64,000 bases of DNA from Collinsella sp. (GCA_019413955.1 DXMX01000001.1:40363-104362); one strand, 5' to 3'; counted from the stretch's first letter, positions 33,840 to 43,266 are shown. Translations and numbers: made by a program. Notes: generated by a model not told the origin, from the sequence alone.

Positions 33840-34042
33840 TGGACAGTTAGTTCAGATACGTATTTTTCAGAGGGTGTGTAAAGGCCGACCTGAGCCCGAT
33901 TGGGCTGAATTTGACTTTCTGAACCGGTGGAGACGCTCATATAAGGGGGAGAAAGGTTGTCATGGGGCTCAAAGTGACTTCAAACCACTCTATTAGCGCC
34001 AAGAAGCACGGCCAAAAAATACGTATCTGAACTAACTGTCCA
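33840..34042. mobile_element. MITE-like element with 28-bp perfect terminal inverted repeats
   Basis: TGGACAGTTAGTTCAGATAC (start of the left repeat, 33840-33867) is the exact reverse complement of 34015-34042. The interior is 147 bp and encodes no transposase. It contains a 22-codon frame (ATG 33962 to a stop in the right repeat) behind AGAAAGG. No target-site duplication is evident in the flanks. Size and ends fit a miniature inverted-repeat element; a long structured RNA is an alternative. Confidence 0.6.
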
Positions 34043-34298
34043 CAACCCTCCGCAAACCTTTCATTCCAACCCAAATCAGCCAACGTACGTCATGGCAATT
34101 CCCGGTAGGTCGCAGGGCGCTTCGCGGGCGGGCCAGGCTTTATCTGAACGACTTTGCGAAGCAACCGGAGTGAAGATGAAAACACCAGACCGCCGCGGGG
34201 CACCCGCAGACCGCAGGGACGGGAGCAGCTATACTACTCTCAGTAGTTAAGGGTCGCGGATTGGCCGCGTCACCGCTCTCAACAGGAGGTCTTTGTTT

Positions 34299-34763
34299 AT
34301 GGCAGATCAAAAGCCGGTTGTCGGGATTATCATGGGCTCCAAGTCCGATCTGGGCGTTATGGAAGGCTGCACCGCCGAGCTCGAGGCGCTTGGTGTGCCC
34401 TATGAGCTCGTCATTGCGAGCGCACACCGCACGCCGGCGAAGGTCCACGAGTGGGCCTCGACTGCTGCCGATCGCGGTATCAAAGTGATTATCGCCGCCG
34501 CCGGCAAGGCCGCTCACCTGGGTGGTGTCGTGGCTGCCTTTACGCCGCTGCCGGTCATCGGCGTGCCTATGAAGACGAGTGACCTGGGCGGCATGGATTC
34601 GCTGCTGTCGATGGTGCAGATGCCTTCGGGCGTGCCCGTGGCCTGCGTTGCCATCAACGGCGCCAAGAACGCCGCCATCTACGCCACGCAGATTCTGGGC
34701 GCTTGCGACCCCGAGTACCGCAAGGTTATCGAGAAGATGAAGCAGGAGATGGCCGACGCCTAG
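34299..34763 (+). CDS. purE: N5-carboxyaminoimidazole ribonucleotide mutase, class I PurE
   Basis: 154 residues. VGIIMGSKSDLGVM and the catalytic-histidine motif ASAHRTPAKV are diagnostic, as is GGMDSLLSMVQMPSGVPVA. It converts N5-CAIR to CAIR in purine synthesis. AGGAGG lies 9 nt before ATG 34299. A PurK gene is not adjacent. The sortase gene follows after 35 nt. Confidence 0.97.
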   Translation: MADQKPVVGIIMGSKSDLGVMEGCTAELEALGVPYELVIASAHRTPAKVHEWASTAADRGIKVIIAAAGKAAHLGGVVAAFTPLPVIGVPMKTSDLGGMDSLLSMVQMPSGVPVACVAINGAKNAAIYATQILGACDPEYRKVIEKMKQEMADA

Positions 34764-34798
34764 GCGTTCCGCCGTTTCACCGCAGTATAAGGAGAGCC

Positions 34799-35803
34799 AT
34801 GTCCGACTATCAGGGAAAACGATTCAAGGCTTCTCAGATTCCCGATCCGTCGAAGCCGGGTGCTGCCCATGCGGCACAGCAGGGTCGGACATCCTCTCCT
34901 CAGCAGCCGCGCGCGCCGCGTCCCGTAACGCCGATGTCCCATCATCGCCAGGATACGCCGGCTGCATATCGCCCTTCGTCGTATGATACGGCCAAGAAAG
35001 AATCGCGTTCTACGAAACAGTCGGGCGCTGCTCCGTCGAGCTATACCGAGCCGCCGCGCAAAAAGCGCCGCTCCGTTATCCCCATCTTGCTCATCATTAT
35101 TGGCATCGGCCTAATCGTTGCTGCTGCCGCCATCTTTATCAACGCCCAGATTGGCTACAAGCAGGCGAGCGAGTCGTATCAAAAGATCGAAAAACAATAT
35201 GTGAGCGACAAGGACGCCAGCGGCGTGCCGATTATCGACTTTGATGCACTTGCCCAGACGAATCCCGAGGTTGTGGGTTGGATTTATGCGCCCGGCACCA
35301 ACATCAACTATCCCGTCGTGCAGACCAGCAACAACTCCAAATACCTCAACACGCTGTTTGACGGTACGGCTAACGCGTCCGGTGCCATCTTCTTGGATAG
35401 CGACGACACCGCGCCGGGCATGGTGGATCAGCAGACCACGATCTACGGCCACCATATGAACGATGGGTCGATGTTCAACGTGATTTCGGACACCACCGAC
35501 CAAGCGACGTTCGATAGCATCGAGTACGTGTATTACATCACGCGCGATGCAACGTATAAGCTGCGTCCGCTGGCGACCAAGGTGGTCGAGGACACGTATG
35601 CCAAGGCGCGCACGCCCAACTTTGAGGGCGATGACGGACTGAAGAATTATCTGTCCGAGATGCTCGACGGTGCCTCTGCCGTGGCGAGCGATGCCACCGA
35701 TCGTGCCGCTTCGGCAACCAAGGTCGTAACGCTTGTGACCTGCCGTTCGCTGTCATTTAGCAATACGCGCGCCGTCATGGTGCTCACGCCGGTCGAGGAA
35801 TAA
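34799..35803 (+). CDS. srtB: Class B sortase
   Basis: 334 residues. A Pro/Ser-rich cytosolic N-terminus (about 1-90) precedes one membrane anchor (about 96-118, VIPILLIIIGIGLIVAAAAIF) and the catalytic domain. The catalytic histidine is in IYGHHMNDGSMF, the cysteine in VTLVTC, and the arginine in SNTRAVMVL. INYPVVQTSNNSKYL is the class B pattern. It anchors proteins to peptidoglycan or pilins. ATG 34799 follows AAGGAGAG. The LAxTG surface proteins 16 kb away do not match the class B signals known elsewhere (NPQTN-like), so they may use another sortase. Confidence 0.93.
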   Translation: MSDYQGKRFKASQIPDPSKPGAAHAAQQGRTSSPQQPRAPRPVTPMSHHRQDTPAAYRPSSYDTAKKESRSTKQSGAAPSSYTEPPRKKRRSVIPILLIIIGIGLIVAAAAIFINAQIGYKQASESYQKIEKQYVSDKDASGVPIIDFDALAQTNPEVVGWIYAPGTNINYPVVQTSNNSKYLNTLFDGTANASGAIFLDSDDTAPGMVDQQTTIYGHHMNDGSMFNVISDTTDQATFDSIEYVYYITRDATYKLRPLATKVVEDTYAKARTPNFEGDDGLKNYLSEMLDGASAVASDATDRAASATKVVTLVTCRSLSFSNTRAVMVLTPVEE

Positions 35804-35853
35804 AGTGTCCGGGCCCCGTCCCAAAAAGACTACCCTGGAAATCAAAAGGAGAA

Positions 35854-36273
35854 ATGATGCTTGAGAACGGCAAATCGATGCCTTCGGTTGATGCTTGGCT
35901 GCGCGAAGCCAAGGCCGATGTTTCGGCGGCTGATTGTGGGATGTACCTGACACACAACGGCGTGGTGCGCGCGACGCCCAAGGCCGAAGTGCGCGGAGTC
36001 GAGACCGATGGCGTGGCGCCAGGCCACAAGGTGGGCGGCATGGTGTTTGGCTTCGATGCCGAAAAGGTGCAGGCCGCTATCGAGGCGACGCGCACGATGC
36101 CGGGTATCGGCTATGTGCGCGTGTGGCTGGCGAGCGGCGAGCTTACCGTGGGCGACGACATCATGCTCGTGCTCATTGGCGGAGACATTCGCCCGCATGT
36201 GGTCGATGCGCTGCAGTCGCTCGTCGGTACCATCAAGAACGAGTGCGTGAGCGAGGTCGAGCGCGAGGCGTAA
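35854..36273 (+). CDS. MoaE-like protein (molybdopterin synthase large-subunit family)
   Basis: 139 residues. THNGVVRATPKAEVRG and the block VRVWLASGELTVGDDIMLVLIGGDIRPHV resemble MoaE, whose members read GxLxVGDxxVxVxVxxxHR; the catalytic-site HR and the C-terminal PIWK of true MoaE are replaced. The function therefore cannot be assumed. No other molybdenum cofactor gene is nearby. AAAAGGAG precedes ATG 35854. It follows the sortase by 50 nt. Confidence 0.6.
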   Translation: MMLENGKSMPSVDAWLREAKADVSAADCGMYLTHNGVVRATPKAEVRGVETDGVAPGHKVGGMVFGFDAEKVQAAIEATRTMPGIGYVRVWLASGELTVGDDIMLVLIGGDIRPHVVDALQSLVGTIKNECVSEVEREA

Positions 36274-36306
36274 GGCCTCGTCGGCAATCCGAGTCTGTCT
36301 ATAGCG

Positions 36307-36347
36307 AAAGCCCGCCGGCAGTTCATGTAGATCTGCCAGCGGGCTTT
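36307..36347. terminator. Bidirectional terminator
   Basis: AAAGCCCGCCGGCAG / CTGCCAGCGGGCTTT stem with one mismatch, between the convergent MoaE-like and CmpB-type genes; both strands have a T-rich tail. Confidence 0.7.
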
Positions 36348-36379
36348 GATGTGTTGGAGCTATTTTGCTCGGGCGTTTG

Positions 36380-37609
36380 CTACACGCGTGTGGCGTCCTT
36401 GGGGCTCATGGTCATACTCTGAAAACGGTTCTCCATATATTCGTTATCGAAATGCTTGTCATAGAACTGTGCGACGGGAATATTTCGAATGGTTCCGTTG
36501 ACGCGCTGATACCAATAGTCGAGCGATTGCAACGTCATGACGCCGTCGATCAACATGACGGCGGTCAGGATGACGGTAGCAGAGTAGCGGCGTTTCCATG
36601 GAATCATATTGATGAGCTTAAGCAGGCGCGGCAGCAAGACCTTGATCCAGATGAGGCCACCCAGGCCCCACATGCAGGCAAACGGCGTGCATGTGCGTCC
36701 CCCGGTCAATACCGCGATGGGATCGGGCATGCCGAATAGCCTAATGTGTGAATAGCTCCACGACACCACGCCAAATGAGGTCTGCATAAACCAGCCTACA
36801 AACACCTCGAAAGCGCCGCCGATCAGGGCACTTACCAGGAAAATGATCAGAGGATTCTTTTTATAGAAGCGGTTGAGCGCCATGGTCATGAGCACCGCGC
36901 CAAATCCGTAGATGGGGCTAAAGGGGCCAAATAGCATACCGGCACGGTCCTGATAGACGCCGGGATCGACGACGACCATATGCCAGACTTCCTCGAGAAT
37001 GAGACCTAACACGCTGCAGACGAAGAATACCCAGAACAGGTTGAAGTAGTTGAGCTTGATGTAGCCCTCGCCGGTTTCGTCGCGGCCGAGCATCCCCTCG
37101 GCGGCGGCATCGCGGTCGAGCATCTCTTGCAGACGGCGCTGCAGTTCGCGCTCCTGGCGTAGCGTGGGGTCGACGGTGGCCGACAGCGCAATGAGGATGA
37201 CAAGCTGGACGGCGGGGCGCAGCAGGAAGGGTCCGATGCCCTGGAGCATCACGTCAACTAAAAGCTCCACGACGGTAAATGCGATGAGGACGTAAGACAG
37301 GCGGGCGGCATTGCGCCGCTGGTCCTTGATGAGGTCCAGGCCAAAGACGATCAAGATGATCGCGCTTGCCGCCGAGAGCATAATGCCGGCGACGATAAGG
37401 CCAACCGCGACCAGGGTGTTATCACCGAGCTTAGCGGCGACGTTGCCGTTAATGAGTGCGGTGATGACCTGCCACATAAAGACGGCGACTGACGGGAGCG
37501 TGCCCACGCCAGATAGGGTGCACAGGACTGCGTAGACCTTGATGATAAGGGGGATCTTCTTGGCCTCCGTGGTGCTGGGGACACTGGGGTCGAGTTGATT
37601 TCGATCCAT
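36380..37609 (-). CDS. CmpB-family (PF06541) putative ABC transporter permease
   Basis: 409 residues with about nine hydrophobic segments. The C-terminal half is the CmpB/DUF1113 domain: NLFWVFFVCSVLGLILEEVW, DRAGMLFGPFSPIYGFGAVLMT, and ALIGGAFEVFVGWFMQTSFGVVSWSYS. The N-terminal half has extra helices and a charged loop EREL...RLQEMLDRDAAAEG. Despite the family name, no ATPase gene is adjacent and transport has not been shown. Convergent with the MoaE-like gene, divergent from purF. Confidence 0.85.
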   Translation of the reverse strand: MDRNQLDPSVPSTTEAKKIPLIIKVYAVLCTLSGVGTLPSVAVFMWQVITALINGNVAAKLGDNTLVAVGLIVAGIMLSAASAIILIVFGLDLIKDQRRNAARLSYVLIAFTVVELLVDVMLQGIGPFLLRPAVQLVILIALSATVDPTLRQERELQRRLQEMLDRDAAAEGMLGRDETGEGYIKLNYFNLFWVFFVCSVLGLILEEVWHMVVVDPGVYQDRAGMLFGPFSPIYGFGAVLMTMALNRFYKKNPLIIFLVSALIGGAFEVFVGWFMQTSFGVVSWSYSHIRLFGMPDPIAVLTGGRTCTPFACMWGLGGLIWIKVLLPRLLKLINMIPWKRRYSATVILTAVMLIDGVMTLQSLDYWYQRVNGTIRNIPVAQFYDKHFDNEYMENRFQSMTMSPKDATRV

Positions 37610-37858
37610 ACGCTACCTTTCTCGTCTTGTAGTAGCCTACAAGGATACGCCGACGACCAGCTAAAAGACAGGACGAACGTCCCAATTGCAACAATGTAGC
37701 CCCTAGCGCGGGCGAGACACGGCGCACAGGAAGTCTTCGAGGCCGTTGCCCCTGAGAGCGGACTACCCAATAAAATGTTTGGTCGCAAAACGGATAATAA
37801 GCTCGGTGGGCTTTTAAAAAGCGCTGCTCATGCGCGGGGGAGCGCGTCGCGCCGTGCG

Positions 37859-37864
37859 TATAAT
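37859..37864 (+). promoter_or_regulatory. -10 element upstream of purF
   Basis: A perfect TATAAT lies 41 bp before the purF start. The -35 position is GC-rich with no clear match, so an activator or an extended -10 is possible. No purine riboswitch is visible in 37610-37905. Confidence 0.4.
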
Positions 37865-37905
37865 AAGGTGGGTAACGCCAAAATACGAGGCTCTGAGGGG
37901 ATGCC

Positions 37906-39576
37906 ATGTCTCAAGAAACCATCCGCGCGGCCGAGCGTGCCGCGGGACAGGTGAACGCCATGTCGACGTATGATCCGGACTCTGACCAGCTGCATGAGGA
38001 ATGCGGCGTTTTTGGTGTCTGGGCGCCCGATCGCGACGTGGCTCGACTGACGTACTTTGGCCTGCGTGCACTGCAGCATCGCGGCCAAGAATCGGCGGGA
38101 ATCGCCGTTGGTGACGGCGGTACGGTTATGGTCCGCAAGGATCTGGGCCTGCTCGACCGCGTGTTCTCCAATGCCGACTTGTCGACGCTCTCCGGTCAGC
38201 TGGCCGTGGGTCATGTGCGCTACGGCACCGCCGGCGCCAAGAGCTGGGAAGCCTCTCAGCCGCACCTCTCTACCATCAATAGCGTCATTATCGCGCTCGC
38301 GCACAACGGCACCCTCGTCAACACCGACGAGCTGCGTCGCCAGCTGATCGAGCTGGGCGTACCGTTCCTCTCCAACTCGGATTCCGAGGTCGCGACCAAA
38401 CTCATCGGCTACTTTACTCAGCGTACTGGCCATCTGCGCGAGGGCATTCGCAAGACCATGGAGCTCGTGCGCGGCGGCTACGCCATGACGCTCATCAACG
38501 AGCAGGCGCTCTACGCATTCCGCGATCCGCACGGCATTCGCCCGCTCGTGCTGGGAAAGCTGGTGGATGAGGGCCTGGACCAGGCCGATGCCGCATCCGT
38601 TTCGCAGCTGCCGTCGCAGGACGGCGCCGCGACGGTCGACGCCACCACCCATGTCACGCGCGCCGGCGGCTGGGTCGTTGCCTCCGAGACCTGCGCGCTC
38701 GATATCGTGGGCGCCGAGTACGTCCGCGACGTCCGTCCCGGTGAGATTTTGCGCATCAGCGCCGAGGGCCTTGTGTCCGAGCAGGGCGTGCCTGCCGCCG
38801 AAGAGCCTGCTAACTGCATTTTTGAGCAGGTCTACTTTGCTCGCCCCGATTCCATCATGAACGGCAAGAGCGTCTACGCCTGCCGTTATGACATGGGTCG
38901 TCAGCTGGCACATGAGGAGCCCGTCGAGGCCGACCTGGTCATCGGCGTGCCCGACTCCGGCCTGCCGCCCGCGGAGGGCTATTCGCACGAGAGTGGCATT
39001 CCCTTTGGCGAGGGCCTCATCAAGAACCGCTATGTGGGCCGTACGTTTATCGAGCCTACGCAGGAGCTGCGTGCCATGGGCGTGCGTATGAAGCTCAACC
39101 CGCTGCGTGACAACATCGAGGGCAAGCGCCTGGTCGTCATCGACGACTCCATCGTGCGCGGCACCACCATGGTGCAGCTCGTCAAGATGCTGCGCAACGC
39201 CGGCGCCAAGGAGATTCATATCCGCATCAACTCGCCCGAGGTCATCTGGCCGTGCTTCTACGGTATCGATACCGACGTGCAGTCGCAGCTTATCAGCGCC
39301 AACAAGACGGTCGACGAGATTTGCGAGTATATCGGCGCCGATTCGCTGGCCTTCCTTTCGGTCGAGGGCCTGCTTAAGGTCATGCCCAAGGGCGGTTACT
39401 GCGATGCGTGCTTTACCGGCCGCTACCCCGTGGCGATTCCCGAGAGCTTTGGCCGCGACAAGTTCATGGAGGGCTTTAAGCCCCGCAACCTGGACAAGCC
39501 GCTGCACTTTGATGACGACGCCGTGGTCGAGAAATACGACGATCGCAGCTGGGAAGAGGAACACGGCGAGGCCTAA
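37906..39576 (+). CDS. purF: Amidophosphoribosyltransferase
   Basis: 556 residues. The N-terminal nucleophile cysteine is C33 in HEECGVFG, exposed after propeptide removal. The glutaminase domain has RGQESAGI and GHVRYGT. The phosphoribosyl domain has VVIDDSIVRGTTMVQL for PRPP. Four cysteines at positions matching the B. subtilis iron-sulfur type are visible (ANCIF, WPCFYG, CDACF). It makes phosphoribosylamine, the first step of purine synthesis. GAGGGG precedes ATG 37906. The stop codon lies inside the palindrome at 39575. Confidence 0.97.
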   Translation: MSQETIRAAERAAGQVNAMSTYDPDSDQLHEECGVFGVWAPDRDVARLTYFGLRALQHRGQESAGIAVGDGGTVMVRKDLGLLDRVFSNADLSTLSGQLAVGHVRYGTAGAKSWEASQPHLSTINSVIIALAHNGTLVNTDELRRQLIELGVPFLSNSDSEVATKLIGYFTQRTGHLREGIRKTMELVRGGYAMTLINEQALYAFRDPHGIRPLVLGKLVDEGLDQADAASVSQLPSQDGAATVDATTHVTRAGGWVVASETCALDIVGAEYVRDVRPGEILRISAEGLVSEQGVPAAEEPANCIFEQVYFARPDSIMNGKSVYACRYDMGRQLAHEEPVEADLVIGVPDSGLPPAEGYSHESGIPFGEGLIKNRYVGRTFIEPTQELRAMGVRMKLNPLRDNIEGKRLVVIDDSIVRGTTMVQLVKMLRNAGAKEIHIRINSPEVIWPCFYGIDTDVQSQLISANKTVDEICEYIGADSLAFLSVEGLLKVMPKGGYCDACFTGRYPVAIPESFGRDKFMEGFKPRNLDKPLHFDDDAVVEKYDDRSWEEEHGEA

Positions 39577-39615
39577 AACCTGCCAAAAAGGGACAGGTTT
39601 ATTTTGGTAGGTTTT
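39575..39615. repeat. GGGACAGG palindrome at the purF stop
   Basis: AAAACCTGCCAAAA...TTTTGGTAGGTTTT (one mismatch) around AAGGGACAGGTTTA. Related copies lie at 63174-63213 and 63338-63376. Confidence 0.75.
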
Positions 39616-39732
39616 ACCTGCTGTTTTGTTGATATGACGGCGCGCGTTGTTATGGCGCGCGCCGAAATGAACGCAACTATGAGCACCGTTTGGCGCCCGG
39701 GCGGCGGACGGTAGTGGGAGAGGAAGGCTCAG

Positions 39733-40836
39733 ATGAGCGACAGCAAGCATGTGACGTATGAGGATGCCGGCGTCGATACCGCCGAGGGCGGCCGCGCCGT
39801 TGACGCTATTAAGCAGATGGTTAAGGACACCAACCGTCCCGAGGTCATCGGCGGCATCGGTGGCTTTGGTGGCCTGTTCTCGGCTGCCGCGCTTAAGGAT
39901 ATGGAAGACCCGATTCTGATTAGCGGTACCGACGGCGTGGGCACCAAGCTCGTGCTCGCCCAGATCATGGACCGTCACGAGACGGTGGGCCAGGACCTGG
40001 TTGCTATGTGCGTCAACGACATTCTGGCTTCGGGTGCCGAGCCGCTGTTCTTCCTGGACTACGTTGCCATCGGCCACATCGAGGCCGAGCACATGGCAAA
40101 GATCATCAAGGGTGTGGCCGACGGCTGCAAGCTCGCGGGCTGCGCGCTCGTGGGCGGCGAGATGGCCGAGCACCCCGGCGTCATGGCTCCTGCCGACTAC
40201 GACCTTGCCGGATTTACCGTGGGCGTCGTCGACCGTCCCAAGATGCTCGACCCTGCGAACGTCCGCCCCGGCGACGTGATCCTGGGCCTGCCTTCCACCG
40301 GCGTGCACTCCAACGGCTACTCGCTCGTGCGTAAGGTCATTGGCGTCGACGGTATTAAGCCGGGCACGCCCGAGGCCGCCGCTAAGGCCGAGGAGCTGAG
40401 CCGTCCGCTCGAGGAACTCGGCGGTGCATCGCTGGCAGACGCCCTGTTGGCCCCCACGCGCATCTATGTCAAGCCGATTCTGGAGCTGCTGCGCGGTGGC
40501 GCTCCGGTGCACGCCATCGCCCACATCACCGGCGGCGGCATCACCGAGAACCTCAACCGCGCGCTCGCCGACGACGTCGACGCCGTGGTCACCCGCAACG
40601 GCGCCGAGATGGGTTGGGACGTTCCGCCCGTCATCACCTACGTGTCGCGCCAGGCCGAGCTCGCGCCCAACGAGGCATGCAAGACCTTCAACATGGGCGT
40701 TGGCCTGTGCCTGATCGTCGCCCCCGAGGACGAGGCTGCCGTGACCGAGGCCCTGGTCGCGCTGGGCGAGAAGCCGTTCCGCGTGGGCGAGTGCGTCGAG
40801 GGCTCCGGTAAGGTCGTGTACTCCGATGAGCGCTAA
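39733..40836 (+). CDS. purM: Phosphoribosylformylglycinamidine cyclo-ligase
   Basis: 367 residues. GGFGGLFS, GTDGVGTKLVLAQ, CVNDILASGAEPLFFLDY and GGEMAEHPGVM are conserved AIR synthetase motifs; the C-terminal domain shows AHITGGGITENLNRAL. It closes the imidazole ring with ATP in step 5. GAGAGGAAGG precedes ATG 39733. The reading frame overlaps purN by 11 bp. Confidence 0.98.
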   Translation: MSDSKHVTYEDAGVDTAEGGRAVDAIKQMVKDTNRPEVIGGIGGFGGLFSAAALKDMEDPILISGTDGVGTKLVLAQIMDRHETVGQDLVAMCVNDILASGAEPLFFLDYVAIGHIEAEHMAKIIKGVADGCKLAGCALVGGEMAEHPGVMAPADYDLAGFTVGVVDRPKMLDPANVRPGDVILGLPSTGVHSNGYSLVRKVIGVDGIKPGTPEAAAKAEELSRPLEELGGASLADALLAPTRIYVKPILELLRGGAPVHAIAHITGGGITENLNRALADDVDAVVTRNGAEMGWDVPPVITYVSRQAELAPNEACKTFNMGVGLCLIVAPEDEAAVTEALVALGEKPFRVGECVEGSGKVVYSDER

Positions 40837-41524
40837 CGAGCAGATGGCTGCTGCCGCGAGCCTGGGCTTTGTGCCCTACACCCGTCCGACCGGCACCGAT
40901 ACGGCCGAGCCGCTCAAGATCGGTGTGCTCATCAGCGGTTCGGGTACCAACCTGCAGGCGCTGATCGATCTGATCGCCGCCGGCAAGCTCAACGCTTCGA
41001 TTGAGCTTGTGGTGTCGAGCCGTCCTTCGGCTAAGGGTTTGCAGCGCGCTGAGCGCGCGGGCATCCAGACGCTCACGCTGTCCAAGGATGTCTATGCCGA
41101 CCCCATCGCCGCCGACGAGATCATCGCGCACGAGCTGCTCGAGCGCGGCTGCGAATATGTGGTCATGGCCGGTTACATGCGCATGGTGCACACGCCGCTG
41201 CTGGCGGCGTTTCCCAACCGCGTGGTCAACTTGCATCCGGCACTGCTGCCGAGCTTTACCGGCGCGCATGCGATCGACGATGCCTTTGCGCGCGGCGTCA
41301 AGGTAACCGGTGTGACCGTGCACTTTGCCAACGAGATCTACGACAACGGCCCCATCATCGCCCAGCGCGCGCTGGCTGTCGAGGAAGGTTGGGATGTCGA
41401 CACGCTCGAGGAGCACATCCACGCGATTGAGCACGTGCTGTATCCCGAGGTCGTGCAAATGCTCGCCGACGGCCGCGTCCACGTGCTGGAGAGCGGCAAG
41501 GTCGCCGTGGATCCTGTGAAATAA
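40826..41524 (+). CDS. purN: Phosphoribosylglycinamide formyltransferase
   Basis: 232 residues. An N-terminal extension of about 28 residues precedes IGVLISGSGTNLQALID, the family start. Catalytic residues are in VNLHPALLPSFTGAHA (N, H) and the loop NEIYDNGPII (D). It transfers a formyl group from 10-formyl-THF to GAR. The 11-bp overlap with purM implies coupled translation. A strong terminator follows. Confidence 0.97.
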   Translation: MSANEQMAAAASLGFVPYTRPTGTDTAEPLKIGVLISGSGTNLQALIDLIAAGKLNASIELVVSSRPSAKGLQRAERAGIQTLTLSKDVYADPIAADEIIAHELLERGCEYVVMAGYMRMVHTPLLAAFPNRVVNLHPALLPSFTGAHAIDDAFARGVKVTGVTVHFANEIYDNGPIIAQRALAVEEGWDVDTLEEHIHAIEHVLYPEVVQMLADGRVHVLESGKVAVDPVK

Positions 41525-41536
41525 TTACCCGCTTGT

Positions 41537-41578
41537 AAAGGCGGTTAGGCATATCGAAGACGCCTAACCGCCTTTTTT
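41537..41578 (+). terminator. Terminator of the purF-purM-purN unit
   Basis: AAAGGCGGTTAGGC / GCCTAACCGCCTTT, 14-bp perfect stem, followed by a run of T (TTTTTT). Confidence 0.9.
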
Positions 41579-41799
41579 ATTGCGCTTTATGCTGCTTGAT
41601 TTAGCTGGAATTGAATAGGCTGCTCTTCTTGCCTGTCAATTACAGTAGTCGACTCTCATGTGGAATGCCGAGCTTCCGGCATGAGATTATCTGGGAAAAC
41701 GACCAGAAAACTTGGCATTCGGCTTCAAATTGCGCATAATTCTATTTATCATCTATTTAACATTTTGTTATCAAAAATGAGCGCAAGGAGGCTGGCTCA

Positions 41800-43266
41800 A
41801 TGGGTGAAGCAGATGGCATGGAGCTGATTTATTCACTCGTCGGTTATCCTGATGAAACCGAGTGGCTTGAATTTAAAGAAGGCAATAGCGATCCCGTTAG
41901 AACGGGGCGTGACATCTCGGCGCTTGCCAATGCTGCCGCTTACTGCGGCCGCGCATATGCCTATAAGATCTGGGGCGTGAGCGACGGTACGCATGAGCTT
42001 GTGGGCACCCAGTTCAACCCATATCACGCAAAGGGTAAGGGAAACCAAGAGCTTTTGATGTGGCTCAAGCTTGCGCTCTCAAACAATGCGAATTACGAGT
42101 TTGCGGTTATTGATCATGAGACAAAGCACTTTGTGGTGTTGAAAGTGCACGCCGCGAGCGCTCAGCCGGTCTATTTTGATAAGACAGCCTTCATTCGAGA
42201 GGGCTCTTCGACGGCAGAACTGGTTCCCGGTAGTGCACGAGAGGCGGAGCTGTGGCGTCGCTTACAGTCAGGGAACGCGGAGCTCGCTGTAGTTGAGAGA
42301 GATCTGACATCTCGAGAGGTCGCCGAAATACTAGATGTTGATGCGTATTTTGAGTTGTGCAGATTGAGAAGACCTGTCGATTTGGACGGAGTGATGCTTG
42401 CTCTTTGTGAACAAGAGCTGATTCGTCGTCAAGATAACGGCCGATATAGTGTGACGCGCTTGGGAATGCTTCTGGTGGGAAAAAAGCTCTCTCGCTACCC
42501 GGAGCTCAGGAAACGCATGCTGCGAATCGTGCGATATGCGGGAAAAGGCAGTTTTGACATTGTCGGGGATACTGAAATCGACAAGGGCTACGCTTTGGCG
42601 CTTCCACAGGCTGAACAGCTGGTCATGTCGATGATTCCGGCTGTTGAGGCACTGGATGGCGCATTTCGACGTATTCAGACGGCTTATCCTCAAAGGGCGA
42701 TTCGCGAGTTACTATCAAACGCCGTGATTCATCAAGACATTGCTGACAATACGGCGGGGCCTCTTGTTGCGATTTACGACAATCGCATTGAGTTCTCTAA
42801 TCCCGGGACAACGCTTATTCCGGCAGAACGAGTGCTCAACGCCCAGCCGAAAACGCGAAATTCGATGATAGCGTCCCTCATGCGCCAAATGGATCTTTGC
42901 GAAGAAGGCGGTACAGGCTGGGATTTAATCGTAGATTCGCTCGAAAAAGCCGGCATGCCTTCACCGGTTATCAAGAGTGAGGGCGGGCTGGGAACGCTCG
43001 TGACGCTCTATTGCGACTGTCCGTATACTCGAATGAAAAAAAGTGAGCGAAAAAACGCCGTGTACTGGCATGCCTGTCTTTTGTATGCCCAAGGTGAGTC
43101 GATGAGCAATCAGTCGCTGCGAGAGCGTTTTGGACTTTCCGATGAAAAGAAAAACACGGTGGCGATGTCTCGTCTAATCAAAGAGTGCCTGGAAGAGGCA
43201 TTGATAAAGGAAGAGGACGAGGACGCGGGTTCCAAATACAAAAGGTATATTCCGTATTGGGCCTAA
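41800..43266 (+). CDS. AlbA_2-domain / ATPase-fold transcriptional regulator (RecG-like C-terminus family)
   Basis: 488 residues. The N-terminal AlbA_2 (Schlafen-like) domain (about 15-130) shows ETEWLEFKEGNSDPVRTGRDISALANA. A GHKL-like ATPase region follows with PQRAIRELLSNAVIHQDIA and FSNPGTTLIP. The C-terminus has a winged-helix-like region (NQSLRERFGLSDEKKNTVAMSRLIKECLEEALI). Such proteins are often called ATP-binding or transcriptional regulators; targets are unknown. AAGGAGGC precedes the ATG. It lies in an AT-richer patch and stands alone. Confidence 0.8.
   Translation: MGEADGMELIYSLVGYPDETEWLEFKEGNSDPVRTGRDISALANAAAYCGRAYAYKIWGVSDGTHELVGTQFNPYHAKGKGNQELLMWLKLALSNNANYEFAVIDHETKHFVVLKVHAASAQPVYFDKTAFIREGSSTAELVPGSAREAELWRRLQSGNAELAVVERDLTSREVAEILDVDAYFELCRLRRPVDLDGVMLALCEQELIRRQDNGRYSVTRLGMLLVGKKLSRYPELRKRMLRIVRYAGKGSFDIVGDTEIDKGYALALPQAEQLVMSMIPAVEALDGAFRRIQTAYPQRAIRELLSNAVIHQDIADNTAGPLVAIYDNRIEFSNPGTTLIPAERVLNAQPKTRNSMIASLMRQMDLCEEGGTGWDLIVDSLEKAGMPSPVIKSEGGLGTLVTLYCDCPYTRMKKSERKNAVYWHACLLYAQGESMSNQSLRERFGLSDEKKNTVAMSRLIKECLEEALIKEEDEDAGSKYKRYIPYWA

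Larger units (their letters stand above)
33686..34298. other. Gene-free region, 613 bp
   Basis: It holds two terminator hairpins (33736-33774 and 33781-33817), the MITE-like element (33840-34042) and the purE promoter region. From 34043 to 34298 I see no gene; TATACT at about 34231 is a possible -10 for purE and AGGAGG at 34284-34289 is its ribosome binding site. Confidence 0.6.

Noticed and set aside
37610..37905. Purine riboswitch before purF
   Set aside because: No conserved purine aptamer elements or three-way junction can be read in this interval; only a -10 match is visible.
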